Part shown: in pieces, positions 10,890 to 23,541 of the stretch | Layout of the letters: the number at the start of each line of letters is the position of its first letter | Numbering within the stretch: position 1 is the stretch's first letter | NCBI GenBank assembly: GCA_024036415.1 | Contig: JAMWET010005510.1 | Span: 30,001 to 94,000, forward strand | Reading direction: 5' to 3' | DNA from: Prochilodus magdalenae | Taxonomy: Eukaryota > Chordata > Actinopteri > Characiformes > Prochilodontidae | DNA: 64,000 bases | Position numbers and translations under genes: made by a program | The notes under the pieces: model-generated | The model's database searches: none | Seen by the model: only the letters and a program-made list of their open reading frames with translations | What the model was told of the DNA's origin: nothing

Positions 10890-13190
10890 CTGACATTCTT
10901 ATTTTCTTGGTCCACCTTAAATGGCGTAGCACTTACATGCCGATGCTGTTCCATTACTAAAATCCGACTGGCTGAGCCGGTGAGCAGTAGTCGGTAATCA
11001 GGAAAGTCAAGGGAATTCTCACACAGAGCTCACAGATTAGATGAAGCTTAAACTAGTTTCTCATTCTTAGTTCCTGGTCCGCCTTAAATGCTATAGCACT
11101 CATATGCCAATGCTGTTCCATCCCTAAAACCTGAATCGCTGAGCCTGTAAATCAGAGTCTGTAATCAGGAAAGTCAGGAGAATTCCCACACAGATTAGAT
11201 TAGGCTTAAGATAGATTCTCATTCTTAGTTCCTGGTCCACCGTAAATGGCGTAGCACTTATATGCCGATGCTGTTCCATCCCTAAAACCCGATTGGCTGA
11301 GCCTGTGAGCTGGAGCAGTAATCAGGAAAGTCAAAAGAATTCCCATATAGTGCACAGAGATTAGATGAAGTTTAAGATAGCTTCTCATTCTTAGTTCCTG
11401 GTCCACCTTAAATGCTATAGCACTTCCATGCCGATGTCTGTTCCATCCCTAAAACCTGATTGGCTGAGCCGGTGGGCCATGGTCGGTAATCAGGACAGTC
11501 AAGAGTATTTCCACACAGAGCTCACAGATTAGATGAAGTGTAAACTAGCTTCTCATTCTAGCTTCTCATTGTTATTTCCTGGTCCGCCTTAAATGCTATA
11601 GCACTTCCATGCCGATGCCTGTTCTATCCCTAAAACCTGATTGGCTGAGCCGGTGAGCCGTAGTCGGTAATCAGGACAGTCAAGAGTATTCCCACACAGA
11701 GCACACAGATTAGATAAAGTTTAAGATAGATTCTCATTCTTAGTTCCTGATCCACCTTAAATGCTATAGCACTTACATGCCGATGCTGTTCCATCCCTAA
11801 AACCTGATTGGCTGAGCCGGTGGGCCATAGTCAGTAATCAGGAAAGTCAAGAGAATTCCCACACAGAGCTCACAGATTAGATGAAGTGTAAAGTAGTTTC
11901 TCATTCTAGCTTCTCATTCTTATTTCCTGGTCCGCCTTAAATGCTATAGCACGTCCATGCCGATGTCTGTTCCATTCCTAAAACCTGATTGGCTGAGCCG
12001 GTGAGCCATAGTCGGTAATCGGGAAAGTCAAGAGAATTCCCACACAGAGCTCACAGATTAGATTAACCTTAAGATAGATTCTCATTCTTATTTCCTGGTC
12101 CGCCTTAAATGCTATAGCACTTATATGCCAATGCTGTTCCATCCCTAAAAGCTGAATGACTGAGCCGGTGAGCTAGAGCAGTAATCAGGAAAGTCAAGAG
12201 AATTCCCACACAGAGCTCACAGATTAGATGAAGCTTAAGATAGATTCTCATTCTTATTTCCTGGTCCGCCTTAAATGCTATAGCACTTCCATGCCAATGC
12301 TGTTCCATCCCTAAAACCCGGTTGGCTGAGCCGGTGAGCTAGAGCAGTAATCAGGAAAGTCAGGAGAATTCCTGTACAGTGCACAGAGATTAGATGAAGC
12401 TTAAACTAGTTTCTCATTCTAGCTTCTCATTCTTATCTCCTGGTCCACCTTAAATGGCATAGCACTTACATGCCAATGCCATTCTATCCCTAAAAGCTGA
12501 TTGGCTGAGCCAGTGAGCCGGTGAGCTGTAGTTGGTAATCAGGAAAGTCAAGAGTATTCCCACACAGAGCTCACAGATTAGATGAAGCTTAAGATAGATT
12601 CTCATTCTTAGTTCCTGATCCACCTTAAATGGCGTAGCACTTACATGCCAGTGCTGTTCCATCCCTAAAACCTGATTGGCTGAGCCGGTGGGCCATAGTC
12701 AGTAATCAGGAAGGTCAAGAAAATTCCCACACAGAGCTCACAGATTAGATGAAGTGTAAACTATTTTCTCATTCTAGCTTCTCATTCTTATTTCCTGGTC
12801 CGCCTTAAATGCTATAGCACGTCCATGCCGATGTCTGTTCCATCCCTAAAACCTGATTGGCTGAGCCGGTGAGGCGTAGTCAGTAATCAGGAAAGTCAAG
12901 GGAATTCCCACACAGAGCTCACAGATTAGATGAAGCTTAAGATAGCTTCTCATTCTTATCTCCTGGTCCGCCTTAAATGCTATAGCACTTATATGCCAAT
13001 GCTGTTCCATCCCTAAAACCTGATTGGCTGAGCCAGTGAGCCGTAGTCTGTAATCAGGAAAGTCAAGAGTATTCCCACACAGATTAGATGAAGCTTAAGA
13101 CAGATTCTCATTCTTAGTTCCTGGTCCACCTTAAATGCTATAGCACTTACATGCCGATGCTGTTCCATCCCTTAAACCTGATTGGCTAAT
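10890..13190 (+). repeat. ~170-bp satellite, about 14 tandem units
   Basis: The motif CCTGGTCC(A/G)CCTTAAATG recurs 14 times from about 10908 to 13120, mean spacing about 170 bp. Each unit carries CCTGATTGGCTGAGCC (an inverted CCAAT box), GAATTCCCACACAGAG, and TTAGATGAAGCTTAAG. Units differ by single-base changes and a small TCTAGCTTCTCAT insertion present in some, giving longer variants. Confidence 0.9.
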
Positions 13191-15240
13191 ATTGTGTGTA
13201 CTAGCCTGCAGAACTCATATTGTTAAGATTAGTACATACCGTGCAGTATTAGCGCCTAGTGCACCATTGAGACGCAGCCTCTGTGTTTTTGGCCCAGGTA
13301 TCTAGCTGTTTCTCTGTGTGTTTGTTCTCCCTGGTTTTGAGCCCCCTACTTCCGATTACGGATTCGTCTCTGATGCTGCTATGTTGACTGTGATTCCTGG
13401 ACAACCCCTGATAAAACTACTCCACGACTCCAACCTGTCTCATCCACCTCATCACACATTTACTGGTCACTGGAACACCATTCATTTAAAGGGGATACTT
13501 CAAAGGGCTCATGTTTACTGGATACCTATAGGAGCGAGATACACCTGTTTAGAAAAAAAAATACAAATATAGGTTCTTGAAGTGTATGGAAATCGTGTAT
13601 GAAAAAGCTGGACCTGGAATCCTGTCCTGGATTTGGTATACACTGCTAATTGCAGGAATAGAGCCGCTGATGTAACTGATTGACCACTTGGTGTTATACC
13701 TGCCAGGGTAAACCACATGGAGTGAAGGTCTTTAAAGCTGGACCTGGAATCCTGTGGGAACATGGTCCTGGATTTGATATACACTGTTGACTACAGTAAC
13801 TCTATGTAACTGATTGTCATACCTGCCAGTGACTGCAAAATCCAGAAATGGAAACTGGATATGAAGACCTCTGTTCTAGAGAATCCTGAGCTTCCAGCTC
13901 CGTGGCAGATTCAGCTTGACAGCGCCAACGTGCTCAAAGCAAGCTCCACATAGAAACGTCTTACAGAGTAGAAGAACCTGACTGGCCTGTATTGGCTCGC
14001 TCACTGCAAGCCAGGCCGTATCACCCAGCATCACCAGCTGACTTCACTAGCTCCCTGATTGACTGAGGCTGGAACCAAGCTCTGGAGAACAGTAGCTCTC
14101 CAGGAGTGGGGTTGCGGGCCCGTGTCCTAGCGTCCAGTCTTCCCAGTAGAGCAGTTACAGCAGCAAAGACCTATACGTTAAGTTCACGGTTTTAGGGACG
14201 TGTTTATCAAGCACACAGGGATGTGGGCTGTGCCATGTGGTGTAGGTCTCAGTCATGAAAGAACTGTAGGCAGTCAACTCCACCACATGCCGTATAGATG
14301 GGGAGTGAACTGTTACTCCATCTGACACTCGAGAGTCTTCTATGGTGAAAATGACTGGGTGGCGGAGAACGCAGTTCTGCAATCTGATCAAGACCACCAA
14401 GACACTGACTATCGGGCCTCATCTTGTGAGAAGCTTTTGCCGGGATTGCTTCTTTACAATGGGTGCACCATTACCGCAATCACAGAACCACTTCAGAGGA
14501 CCCTTGACTCCTACAAAACCAGGCAGGTGCTGAGCGCAGGGTGTTTTGATTGCTACAAGGCCGGTACATGTGCTGGTTAGGTTGAGGCTGAGGTATGAGC
14601 CTAACTCAGAGGTAATGAAAAAGGCTTTGGTGGGTCGTAGGTGTAACTAATGATGTCGTTTCTATGCTCGTCCGATTTAGGCCGCTGTCAAACAAAGATT
14701 TGGACCTGACAAACTAAAGTTCCCTCAGAGGGGAACACCAAAAGGCGGCCGGACAGGGACTGACAAGCCTGGGTCGATGCCTCTTAGACCTCTCCAGATA
14801 CTTATCATTGCCACACAATGGGCTGTGCCTCTGACTGCTCCGAGATGTCACTGTTGGCATTTGTCTCCTCCGTTGCTATGGAGTCGCAGCTCGGAAAGCC
14901 CAGGAGACCCACAACCCAAGCAGTAAGAAGGGTGGTGTGGGGGGTGGATGGGGCTGGGTGTGTGCATAATATGCCATCTCTGAATAATGCTGACCTAAAA
15001 AAAAACTCTCTTTAAAAAGCCATACATAACTGTCGCCATTTCTGGTGGGCTGCTTGCTCCTCTGGGATATTAGAGACAAATGCCTTTGGACTATTACTGC
15101 TGCGCAATTCCAGAGAAAGGTGCCTCCAATAAATGCAGGACCTCTTATTAACTCAAACAGTTAAACGTGAACCGGAGCAGCAGAGGTGTAGAGGGTGGTG
15201 TTATTCCCGACAGGATCTTACTTTAAAAAAACCAATAACG
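13191..15240. other. Intergenic; small tandem duplication only
   Basis: No gene seen. A segment GCTGGACCTGGAATCCTGT with its flank occurs twice (about 13608 and 13738), a local duplication of roughly 130 bp. The rest is unique-looking. Confidence 0.4.
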
Positions 15241-15249
15241 ACACAAAAC

Positions 15250-16455
15250 AAAGCCTAGATGAGGTAGCTAACATAGATGTGGCAGTACAGACGAGGCAGA
15301 TAATGCAGAGGGGTAGCTAACTCAAATGATGTAGCTCATGCAGAGGATGTAGCTAACACAGAGGAAGAAGTTTAGCATAGGTGAAGTTGCTAATGCAGAT
15401 GAGTTAGCTAATGCAGAGGAAGTAGTAAATGTGGATGAGGCAGCTAACACAGATGAGGCAGCTGATGTGGATAAGACAGTTAACACAGGTGAGGCAGCTA
15501 ATGTGGATAGGACAGCTAACACAGATGAGACAGCTAACACAGGCAAGGCAGCTAATGTAGATATGGCAGCTAACAGATAAGGCAGCTAATGTGAATAAGG
15601 CAGCTAACACGGGTGAGGCAGCTACGACAAACAAGGCTGCTAATGTGGTTAGGGCAGCTAACACAGTGAGGCAGCTAATGTGGATAAGTCAGCTAACACA
15701 GATGAGGCAGCTAATGTGGATAAGTCAGCTAACACAGACAAGGCAGCTAATGTGGATAAGGCAGCTAACACCGGTGAGGCATCTAAGACAGACAAGGCAG
15801 CTAATGCGGATAAGGCATTTAACACAGATGAGGCAGCTAATGTGGATAAGGCAGTTGACACAGACGAGGCAGCTAACACAGGTGAGGCAGCTAAAGTGGA
15901 AAATGTAGTTAACACAGATGAGGCAGCTAATGTGGATAAGGCAGCTAACACAGCTGAGGCAGCTAACACAGATGAGGCAGCGGATGTGGATAAGACAGTT
16001 AACACAGGTGAGGCAGCTAATGTGGATAGGACAGCTAACACAGATGAGACATCTAACACAGATGAGACAGCTAACACAGGCAAGGCAGCTAATGTGGATA
16101 AGGCAGATAACACAGCTGAGGCATCTAACACAGACAAGGCAGCTAATGTGGATAAGGCAGTTAACACAGATGAGGCAGCTAATGTGGATAAGGCAGTTAA
16201 CACAGACGAGGCAGCTAACACAGGTGAGGCAGCTAAAGTGGATAATGTAGTTAACACAGACGAGGCAGCTAATGTGGATAAGGCAGCTAACACAGGTGAG
16301 GCAGCTAAAGTGGATAAGGCAACTAATGTGGATAAGGCAACTAACATAGGTGAGGCAGCTAAAGTGGATAAGGCAGCTTACGCAAGTGAGGCAGCTAATG
16401 TGGATAAGGCAGCTAACACAGGTGAGGCAGCTAATGTGTATAGGACAGCTAACCA
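15250..16455 (+). repeat. 18-bp minisatellite
   Basis: Roughly 65 units of GA(T/C)(A/G)AGGCAGCTAA(T/C) followed by GTG or ACA, alternating in places as a 36-bp higher-order unit. The 18-bp period preserves frame, so the plus strand reads DKAANV/DEAANT hexapeptides for about 250 residues without a stop. There is no signal peptide or splice evidence, so it is treated as repeat DNA. Confidence 0.85.
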
Positions 16456-17372
16456 GATACCATTAGATCATACAGTTACCTGTACCTACATTAGTGCATT
16501 TGTGCCGTCATCTAGGAAAGGGCTATCCAGTATTTGTCTTACTCAGTTTCTAGAGGAAACAGTTTCTGGCACATGATCCAGTGACCAGTGAAGTTTGCCG
16601 GCTGAGACAGTGTACAGTTCAGCATGGGCCTGTCCTGCACCTGTAATATCGCACCTAAGCATCAGCACTTCCGAAGGAGCCAACAAAACGTGCAGCTCAT
16701 CAGACAAGCCTCTGTCCATTACTCACCTAGTATCGGATTGCTAATACAGATCAGACAAAATGATCACAGACATCAGTCCAGTGTGGCCAGTGGCTCAAAC
16801 GGGTAAATCAAAGCATTGATCGCCCGCACTGGCACTCCAGTTTACGATACACGAGCTGTATAAGTATTGGCAGGCAGTGTGACTTTGGCGAGGACGCAGA
16901 TAAATATGTCAGGAGGCTTTAAATAGTGGGATTCACCTTCCTCCCTCCTCCACGGCAACAAGGAGGCTGGGATTTACGATACAGGAGCACCAGGAGAAGG
17001 AAGCCTAGGAGAAACCCTTAAAGGGGCGTCCAAAAGAGGCAGACGTCATACATACGCATCAGCAGTGGAGCGATGGCTGGCGTTTAGCTATAGCTGTAAA
17101 CATCAGGCAGATCATAGGACACTGTAGGAAGACTGAATACTGATATGACCATGTTCATATAACTCCTTCACTCAGTTAACAACTAATATAATATTAACAT
17201 GCTTATTATTATTTATAGAGATGTACTAGTACCTGAATTCTGGCTGATATATAATCATTTTACAATACGCAAAATGTCAAAACTGAAGTTAAAGTGGCAT
17301 TACAGTGAGATATACTTATATAAGTTATGCTAATAATTTAAAATAATATAACAACTGAATTTAGTCAAATTA
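16456..17372. other. Intergenic, nothing recognised
   Basis: No gene seen; AT-rich toward the 3' end. Confidence 0.4.
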
Positions 17373-17373
17373 A

Positions 17374-17438
<65 letters not shown>

Positions 17439-17510
17439 GTCTGTTTATATATCTGTGTCTGTCTGTCTATCTGTCTGCCTGTATGTCTGTCTGTTTATCT
17501 ATCTGTCTGT

Positions 17511-17560
<50 letters not shown>

Positions 17561-17586
17561 GTCTATCTATCTATCTATCTATCTCT
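17373..17586 (+). repeat. (ATCT)n microsatellite with GTCT variants
   Basis: About 50 tetranucleotide units, interrupted around 17440-17510 by GTCT/TTTAT variants. This is the complement of the GATA array at 45371. Confidence 0.95.
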
Positions 17587-17800
17587 ATTGCCTAAACAGT
17601 TTGATTAATATCAATATTAATATTATATTAATTAAGAACACACTAAATATGAAGTCATATATCAGTCGTATCTAAACAGCTACAGTAATCATCTGCCAGT
17701 ACTGATCCCATTCTGATACTATCATTCATCCCTAATCATTTCCATTATTAACAATATGTACACAAAGCACAGATATCTTTTTTATAACCTTCCCCGGTTC

Positions 17801-17801
<1 letters not shown>

Positions 17802-17838
<37 letters not shown>
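17802..17838 (+). repeat. (TTA)n microsatellite
   Basis: About 12 uninterrupted units. Confidence 0.95.
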
Positions 17839-17840
<2 letters not shown>

Positions 17841-17968
17841 TTGTTGTATCTTATGGTATGTTTCTCCTAGTGTAATACTCACCAGCCTGTGGTGTTGTTA
17901 CATGTCATACATGTACAGAGACTAATTCCCTCTGATTTAGATTCTATGTATTATTATTGTGGGTAGTG

Positions 17969-17969
<1 letters not shown>

Positions 17970-18010
<41 letters not shown>

Positions 18011-18015
18011 TTTTT
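17970..18015 (+). repeat. (TA)n followed by poly-T
   Basis: About 16 TA units and then a run of T. Confidence 0.9.
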
Positions 18016-18126
18016 CATTTTTAAATATTTGTCATGTTTATAATATATATCCATGCATTTGTATAATACAGTTTGCATTTGTGCGTAGGTGTATATCTGC
18101 TGTCTGAATAAAATCTTCCAATCTCC

Positions 18127-18265
18127 AAAATGATAACTCCACAGCAGACGGAAAAACCAAACCTTACTGTTAATGTAAGTCAATGGAACCAGACGTTCAG
18201 AGTGTTGGCCTATTTCCTGTGGTCCACTGTAGAGGGTAACAGGACACTCAGATCACATAACCATA
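18127..18265. repeat. Partial copy of a dispersed palindromic MITE
   Basis: It shares GTAAGTCAATGGAACCAGACG and TTCCTGTGGTCCACT-type segments with 20600-20870 and 41640-41900; only the central part is present. Confidence 0.5.
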
Positions 18266-18321
18266 ACCCAACCAACACAGGGCAAGTATGTGCATATATG
18301 TATATAGTCTTTTTATAATAA

Positions 18322-18356
18322 CAATAACAATAATAATAATAATAATAATAATAATA

Positions 18357-18402
<46 letters not shown>
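18322..18402. repeat. (AAT)n(ATT)n perfect hairpin microsatellite
   Basis: About 11 AAT-type units followed by about 14 ATT-type units. The two halves are reverse complements and can form a hairpin or cruciform. Confidence 0.9.
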
Positions 18403-18835
18403 CCTGTTTGTGTCTCGTTAGAATAAACAGTAGCAAAGCAAGAAACTTTGTACTGGAGCCTTAATTAACACAGACCTACAGACCCACAGGCTCCTCCACT
18501 CAACCACCATGAGCCCCACCATGCCTTATAAACCACCATAAACTTAGAAAGCCACTAACCAGTGCTGAAGGAGGTCCGTGTCTGTTCTGAACTGCTCCTG
18601 GACTGAGCTGCCGTCTATGTGGTTCTCCACATACATGCAAGCAAAATGAGTCCAAGTTCTGAACAACTGAGCGCAGAGCCGGAGAGCAGAGCCGGAGCGC
18701 AGAGCCGGAGCGCAGAGCCAGAGCGCAAACCCACCTGGAGCTGGAGACACTTTCACAGCCTGCAGAGCGCCATCCCTCCGACCAGCAGCGCCAAATAACA
18801 AACCCAACTGTCCACAGACCGAGGAGCGGCAGAGC

Positions 18836-19310
18836 AGGGGGAGAGAAGGGGAGAGAAGGGGAGAGAGAGGGAGAGAGGAGGAAAGAGAGAGAGCAAAGAA
18901 AAGAGAGAGAAGGAGAGCAGAGGAAGAGGAAAGAAGGATCAGAGAAAGAGAGCAGGAGGGAGAGCAGAGAAAGCAGACAGAACGAGAGCAGAGAGAGAAA
19001 GAAAGAGAAGGAGCAGAAAGAGAGCAAAGAAAGAGGAGAGAGTAGGCAGAGGGAGAGAGAGATGGAGAGCAGGAGGCAGAGCCGAGAGAGAAAGCAGGAG
19101 GGAGAGCAGAAAGAGAGAGAGAGGGGGCAGAGAGAAAGCAGAAGAGAGAGCAAGAGAGAATTCCGCAGAGGGGGAGAGAGTTCCAGGCGTAGCGGAGTGA
19201 GGGATGAGGGAAAAACTGAACTCCAGAAAGGCTTTCCAGCAAAGCCAGGCACAGAGAAAGAGGAGGAGGAGGAGGAGGAGGAGGAGGAGGAGGAAGTGGA
19301 GGCGGAGTCA
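18836..19310 (+). repeat. GA-rich tract with (GGA)n
   Basis: Purine-rich with recurring GGGGAGAGAAG and AGAGAGAGCA motifs and a (GGA)13-like run at 19259-19300. Confidence 0.85.
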
Positions 19311-20600
19311 AGCTCCACACAGACTGAAAAAAAAGGGATGCACTGAAATACCTGATTCAGATTTTCTGGAAGCTCATTCCTGCCAGGTGGAGGAGAGGGC
19401 CAGTTCTGGAAGCAGTTGTGGAAGCAGCGAGACCAATGACTTTCTGTCACGTGACTGGAGTCCCGGAAAGATCCTGAAATCCTGAACTGGCTCAAATGGT
19501 CGACTCAGTGTCCCACATGTGACCTGTTTCCTCAAGATGTTAAACACAAAGTCAAAGAGAACCTTACTGTCATTCCAACCGTGCAGCAGCTGAGCGAGAC
19601 GCGTTTCTCCGGAGGGAGTAACTTGGAAATCATGTAAGGAATATGGGCTTGTTAATACCTTACACATAAGGGCACAGTTAACTCCTGTGTAGTACGGCTA
19701 GGATAGAGGATGGAGGTATTACCAGACCCCAAAGGTGGAGGGAAGTGTTGGTAATGCATTAGACTAGGAGCCGTATTTCATTTAAGTGATGGAAAACGAT
19801 ATTTAATAATCCATAAGATGAACAATTCAAGGAATGATCCTTTTCACACAGCTTAAGAGTCTTTGGCATAGGCCCCATCCTGGGACCTTCGCAGATCCTG
19901 CCGGATATAGACAGCAGGGGTGGAGCCTACTTCCTGGACAAGGCCGGGGCCAAACAGGTGGGGATATGAGTTTATATAATACATAATGAATGTATATGTG
20001 GTCAGTTTGGAGCCCTGATAGGCCAACATGCAGTGTGTTAACTGTTAAGGGGAGGAGGAGGAAGATGAGGAAGATGAGAGCTCTGGATATGTGTACTAAC
20101 ACAGTATCTGTGTGTGTTCAGTCTGTAGGCATGTTTGTCTGGTGTTCAGCAGACCAGATAGTCCAGCATGTTACTGGTGTTGTTACCAAGAGTTCAGAAC
20201 CTGGGATTAATTTGTATTTCATTTGTTTTTCTGGAATATTTACGAAGAATTTTGGAATTCTGAAAATATAGGCTATTACCTCAAACACCTCCCGAAACAA
20301 TGACATACTTCTGGAATACTGAAACTGAAAAAAAGACTTAATTGACAAATTAAGGATCATATTTTTATGAATTAATACGACATTGTCAACATTGTAACTC
20401 TTCAATATTTGAAGTTATAAAGATGGAATTCTGGCATACTTTATTCAAATAACCGTCATATAAATATAATGACAGTATTTTGGGAACTGCTTAAACTTCC
20501 AGGACGTTACTTTATTCATTAAATCATTTTACAGGTGCATCTTCAAGGCAACTGCTCCCATCAGATTGGAATTAGTGATCCCAAACTTTTGATCGGGTAT
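19311..20600. other. Intergenic, nothing recognised
   Basis: No coding exon supported on either strand. Confidence 0.4.
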
Positions 20601-20602
20601 TA

Positions 20603-20868
20603 TATATCATCGCTGTCCAAAGAAAAACAGGTATCTCCAAAATGACAACTTTACAGGCGAAGCCAAAAACCTCATTTCATTTGAATAGAAGTCAATGGAA
20701 CCAGACGTCTTTCCAAACTGTTTTGGGCCATTCCTGTTGGTCCATTCTTAATTAAATTCACACACAGTGTAAACAGCAGGTCATGTGATCACATGAATCA
20801 TAAAAGTAAAAATCAACAAAAATGGAGATACAGGTTTTTCTTTGGACAGCGAAGATATCATCATTGTT
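20603..20868. mobile_element. Palindromic MITE with ~35-bp terminal inverted repeats
   Basis: Left end ATCATCGCTGTCCAAAGAAA is the inverse of right end TTTCTTTGGACAGCGAAGAT. The interior contains AAGTCAATGGAACCAGACG. Relatives lie at 41640-41900, 52630-52795 and 18127. No transposase is present. Confidence 0.7.
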
Positions 20869-21129
20869 TACATAGCAAGGACGTATTTTGACACATAGTT
20901 GATGGAACAGGCCAATGTTTCCTCCTCTAAGTTACACAAATAAGCTTCTGTACATATACGAACATACGTGTGTATGTAAATCAGTACTTATGGCACTGTT
21001 GACCTGCTTTCGTTCATAATCTTATTGAGAATTTGCCATGTAGAAATTGAAACACTTGACAAAACACCCAGTACTGAATCAGTGTTATTACAGTCCAGCT
21101 AGACACAACATGAAACACCAACAGAGTGA

Positions 21130-21312
21130 ATTCATTTATGGCATTTCGCTGATGCAAGTATCCAGAGCGACTTACAAGGTTAATCGAATTACAGGTAGGC
21201 CAGTGTAGCGTTCAGTGTCTTGCCCAAGGACTCTTATTGGTGTAGTCACCCACATGGAATGGTAGCTTAGTGACGAGCAGTGTTATCCGTTGCACCACAC
21301 CAACCACGCCCT
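21130..21312. repeat. SINE-like 3' tail repeat
   Basis: GATGCAAGTATCCAGAGCGA then CTTACAAGGTTA, followed by GTGTCTTGCCCAAGGACTC and GTTATCCGTTGCACCACAC. This order is typical of tails of fish V-SINE/LINE families. Confidence 0.5.
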
Positions 21313-21319
21313 GTACTGA

Positions 21320-21800
21320 TCAACACAGAGAGAGGTGTTCAGTTTAAAGGGGGCTTATTATGCTCACCTCCAGTGTTCGTAATTGTGTGTTTGGGTTCCA
21401 TTAGAATCGACTTCCATGCTTCCATTTCCCCAAAAACCACATCATTTTTTTCCTAAACTGCACATCTATATTCACTTTCTGTCTGAAATGCTCTGTTACA
21501 GCTTCTGTGTGTTTAAGCCCCGCCTCCCTATGGTCCCAGTGTGCTCTGATTGGTCAGCTTGCCCAATCAGATTACAGTTAGACATTGTAAGATGCTGCGC
21601 CATCTTACAATGGTATCGGTTCTGCGGTTTCAGTTTGAGTCCGAGTCCGATCCTGAAACTCAGGTAGATCAAGCTAGTAGAGCCAACTTTGCAAGCTGGA
21701 CATGGTCCTGCTGGTCTGTGTTTTGTGTAAGGGCACGGCAAGCTTGCCAGTAGGCGGGCAATACAAACTGTGTTACTAGATGACATCACCCTGTAACAGA
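21320..21800. repeat. Diverged dispersed repeat with inverted CCAAT sites
   Basis: It starts AAAGGGGGCTTATTATGCTC. Related sequence (CCCGCCTCCC, ATGATCCCAGTGTG) appears at 23400-23535 and 24100-24360. A short inverted pair, CTGATTGG and CCAATCAGA, lies near 21546-21572. Confidence 0.4.
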
Positions 21801-22880
21801 GAAACGGGGCTGGAATTCCAGTGAGGTGTTTTAGGGACCTTCGATACAGAGTTCCTCCTTTCGGGGGGAGTCCTTTATATAGGATCTTAATGTGTGCATT
21901 GGCTAAATATCATCACTGCTGTCCAAAGAAGAACTCCAAGAGAGATCCAAACTTCCCAAAACGAAGGTTGGGGAATGCATAACCTTAAACCAACATGGCA
22001 AAGCATTCATTGAATGTGCTACAGCATTATTCATACAGTCTGTATTCCGGTGAAGGTCTTAATTTAGCCCTCCGCACCAGAACTCTACGCGGTCCTGTGT
22101 AGTTTTCTGCTCACTCTGGAGCTTTTAGCCTGAACAGGTCCACATGAGTGTAGTGCATTAATCATGGATGATAATCACTGTAAGAACATGCTGTGCTTCC
22201 CAGTGAGCGCTTTTCTCCAGACCAGAACTTCTTCCTTCCGTTTTTCTCTTTTCACTAGTAGCAGAATTGCTAACTGTAGAGTCCACACGTTTTAATAACA
22301 GTACATCCACAGGATTTTAGGATCTGGACAGCAAGGATTTATGAAGTTATGGCTGCTCATGGATCAGTGTATGACTCCAGCTGAAGATAGGAATGCAGAT
22401 ATTGTTTAATCTGCTGTAAACCTACCTGCTCACTTATAGTAATGCGGCATTAGCCTGTAGATGGAGGCTTTCTGGAAGATGGAGGAAAAGCCCCTTCTGG
22501 TGATGTATCTTGAAGGTAGCCCAGGTACGAAGACTGAGCTGGTGCAGATATTTGAGGCTGGAATACATAACCACTATATCATAGCCTCTACATCACTGTT
22601 GGGCTTTAGGGGTTGCGGAAGGGGGCCTGAGATCCCCAGAGTTTGCATGACACAATGCATTCTGGGTACTGTAGTTAAAGCCACATTTGAGCTAATTAAT
22701 GTAATGGATGGATGGCAGCGAGAAATCAGGGCCCACACCTGCACTCTTCTAGATGTGTAGCCAAAATATTGATCTCTAATATATAGCTATATTTTTGTAA
22801 TATTATTATTATGCATATTTTAGCCCATAATTGCTATTTATGTGTGGAATTTGTTTAAAAAAAATAAAGATAAGAAAATT
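21801..22880. other. Intergenic, nothing recognised
   Basis: A fragment of the MITE terminus (CACTGCTGTCCAAAGAAGA) at about 21914; otherwise no gene. Confidence 0.4.
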
Positions 22881-22883
22881 AGA

Positions 22884-23300
22884 TAAGATAATGCCTTTAT
22901 TGTTAGTGCACAGAGTGCAACGAAATTGAGCTGCAATTTAATGGCACTTTACACACAAAATAATTAAACATATGGCTAAAATATATAAAACGCAGAATTG
23001 AAAGTGAGACAGAGGGAAAAGATAAAAATAAAAAAATAGAATAAAAATAAAACAATAATATTTCTGTATATATATTTATAAATATGTATACAATAAATAT
23101 ATATTAAATATATATTTAAATATAATAAATGATTATAAAAACTGTATATTCTAAACGGGTAGCAATTAGTTATAGCTTACAGAGATATAATTATTGCACA
23201 TCAAGAGTTTTTATTTTATTATTATTTTTTTGCATAGAAGAATATATATTGCACACTCGAGGACAAACAGTGCAGTGAGTGATACATAGAACAGGGTTGA
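22884..23300. repeat. AT-rich retroelement-like tail
   Basis: GATAATGCCTTTATTGTTAG with CACAGAGTGCAACGAAATTG resembles 62527-62640 in layout (target-like start, GAAACGAAAT, then TATTGCACA motifs). Much of the middle is simple AT. Confidence 0.4.
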
Positions 23301-23541
23301 AATGGAACACTGGAAGAATATGCATTGCCCTATTGGAGTCTGTGCCAGTGAAGTGTTGAGCTGGACATATACGATTTGTAAAAGTGCCATAATGTTAAAC
23401 CCTGATCATTTTAAGGCGGCCTATTAAACATTTACTAAAATAGATTTACATGCTTCTGTTTTCCAAAAAAAAACTATATTTTTCTGTTATGGTTTATCTG
23501 TATGTACCCGCCTCCCAATGATCCCAGTGTGTGTATATATA

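Noticed and set aside
18500..19495. 331-residue minus-strand frame ending in Ser/Leu-rich stretch
   Set aside because: Mostly antisense of a GA-rich tract; the non-repetitive ends show no recognisable domain.
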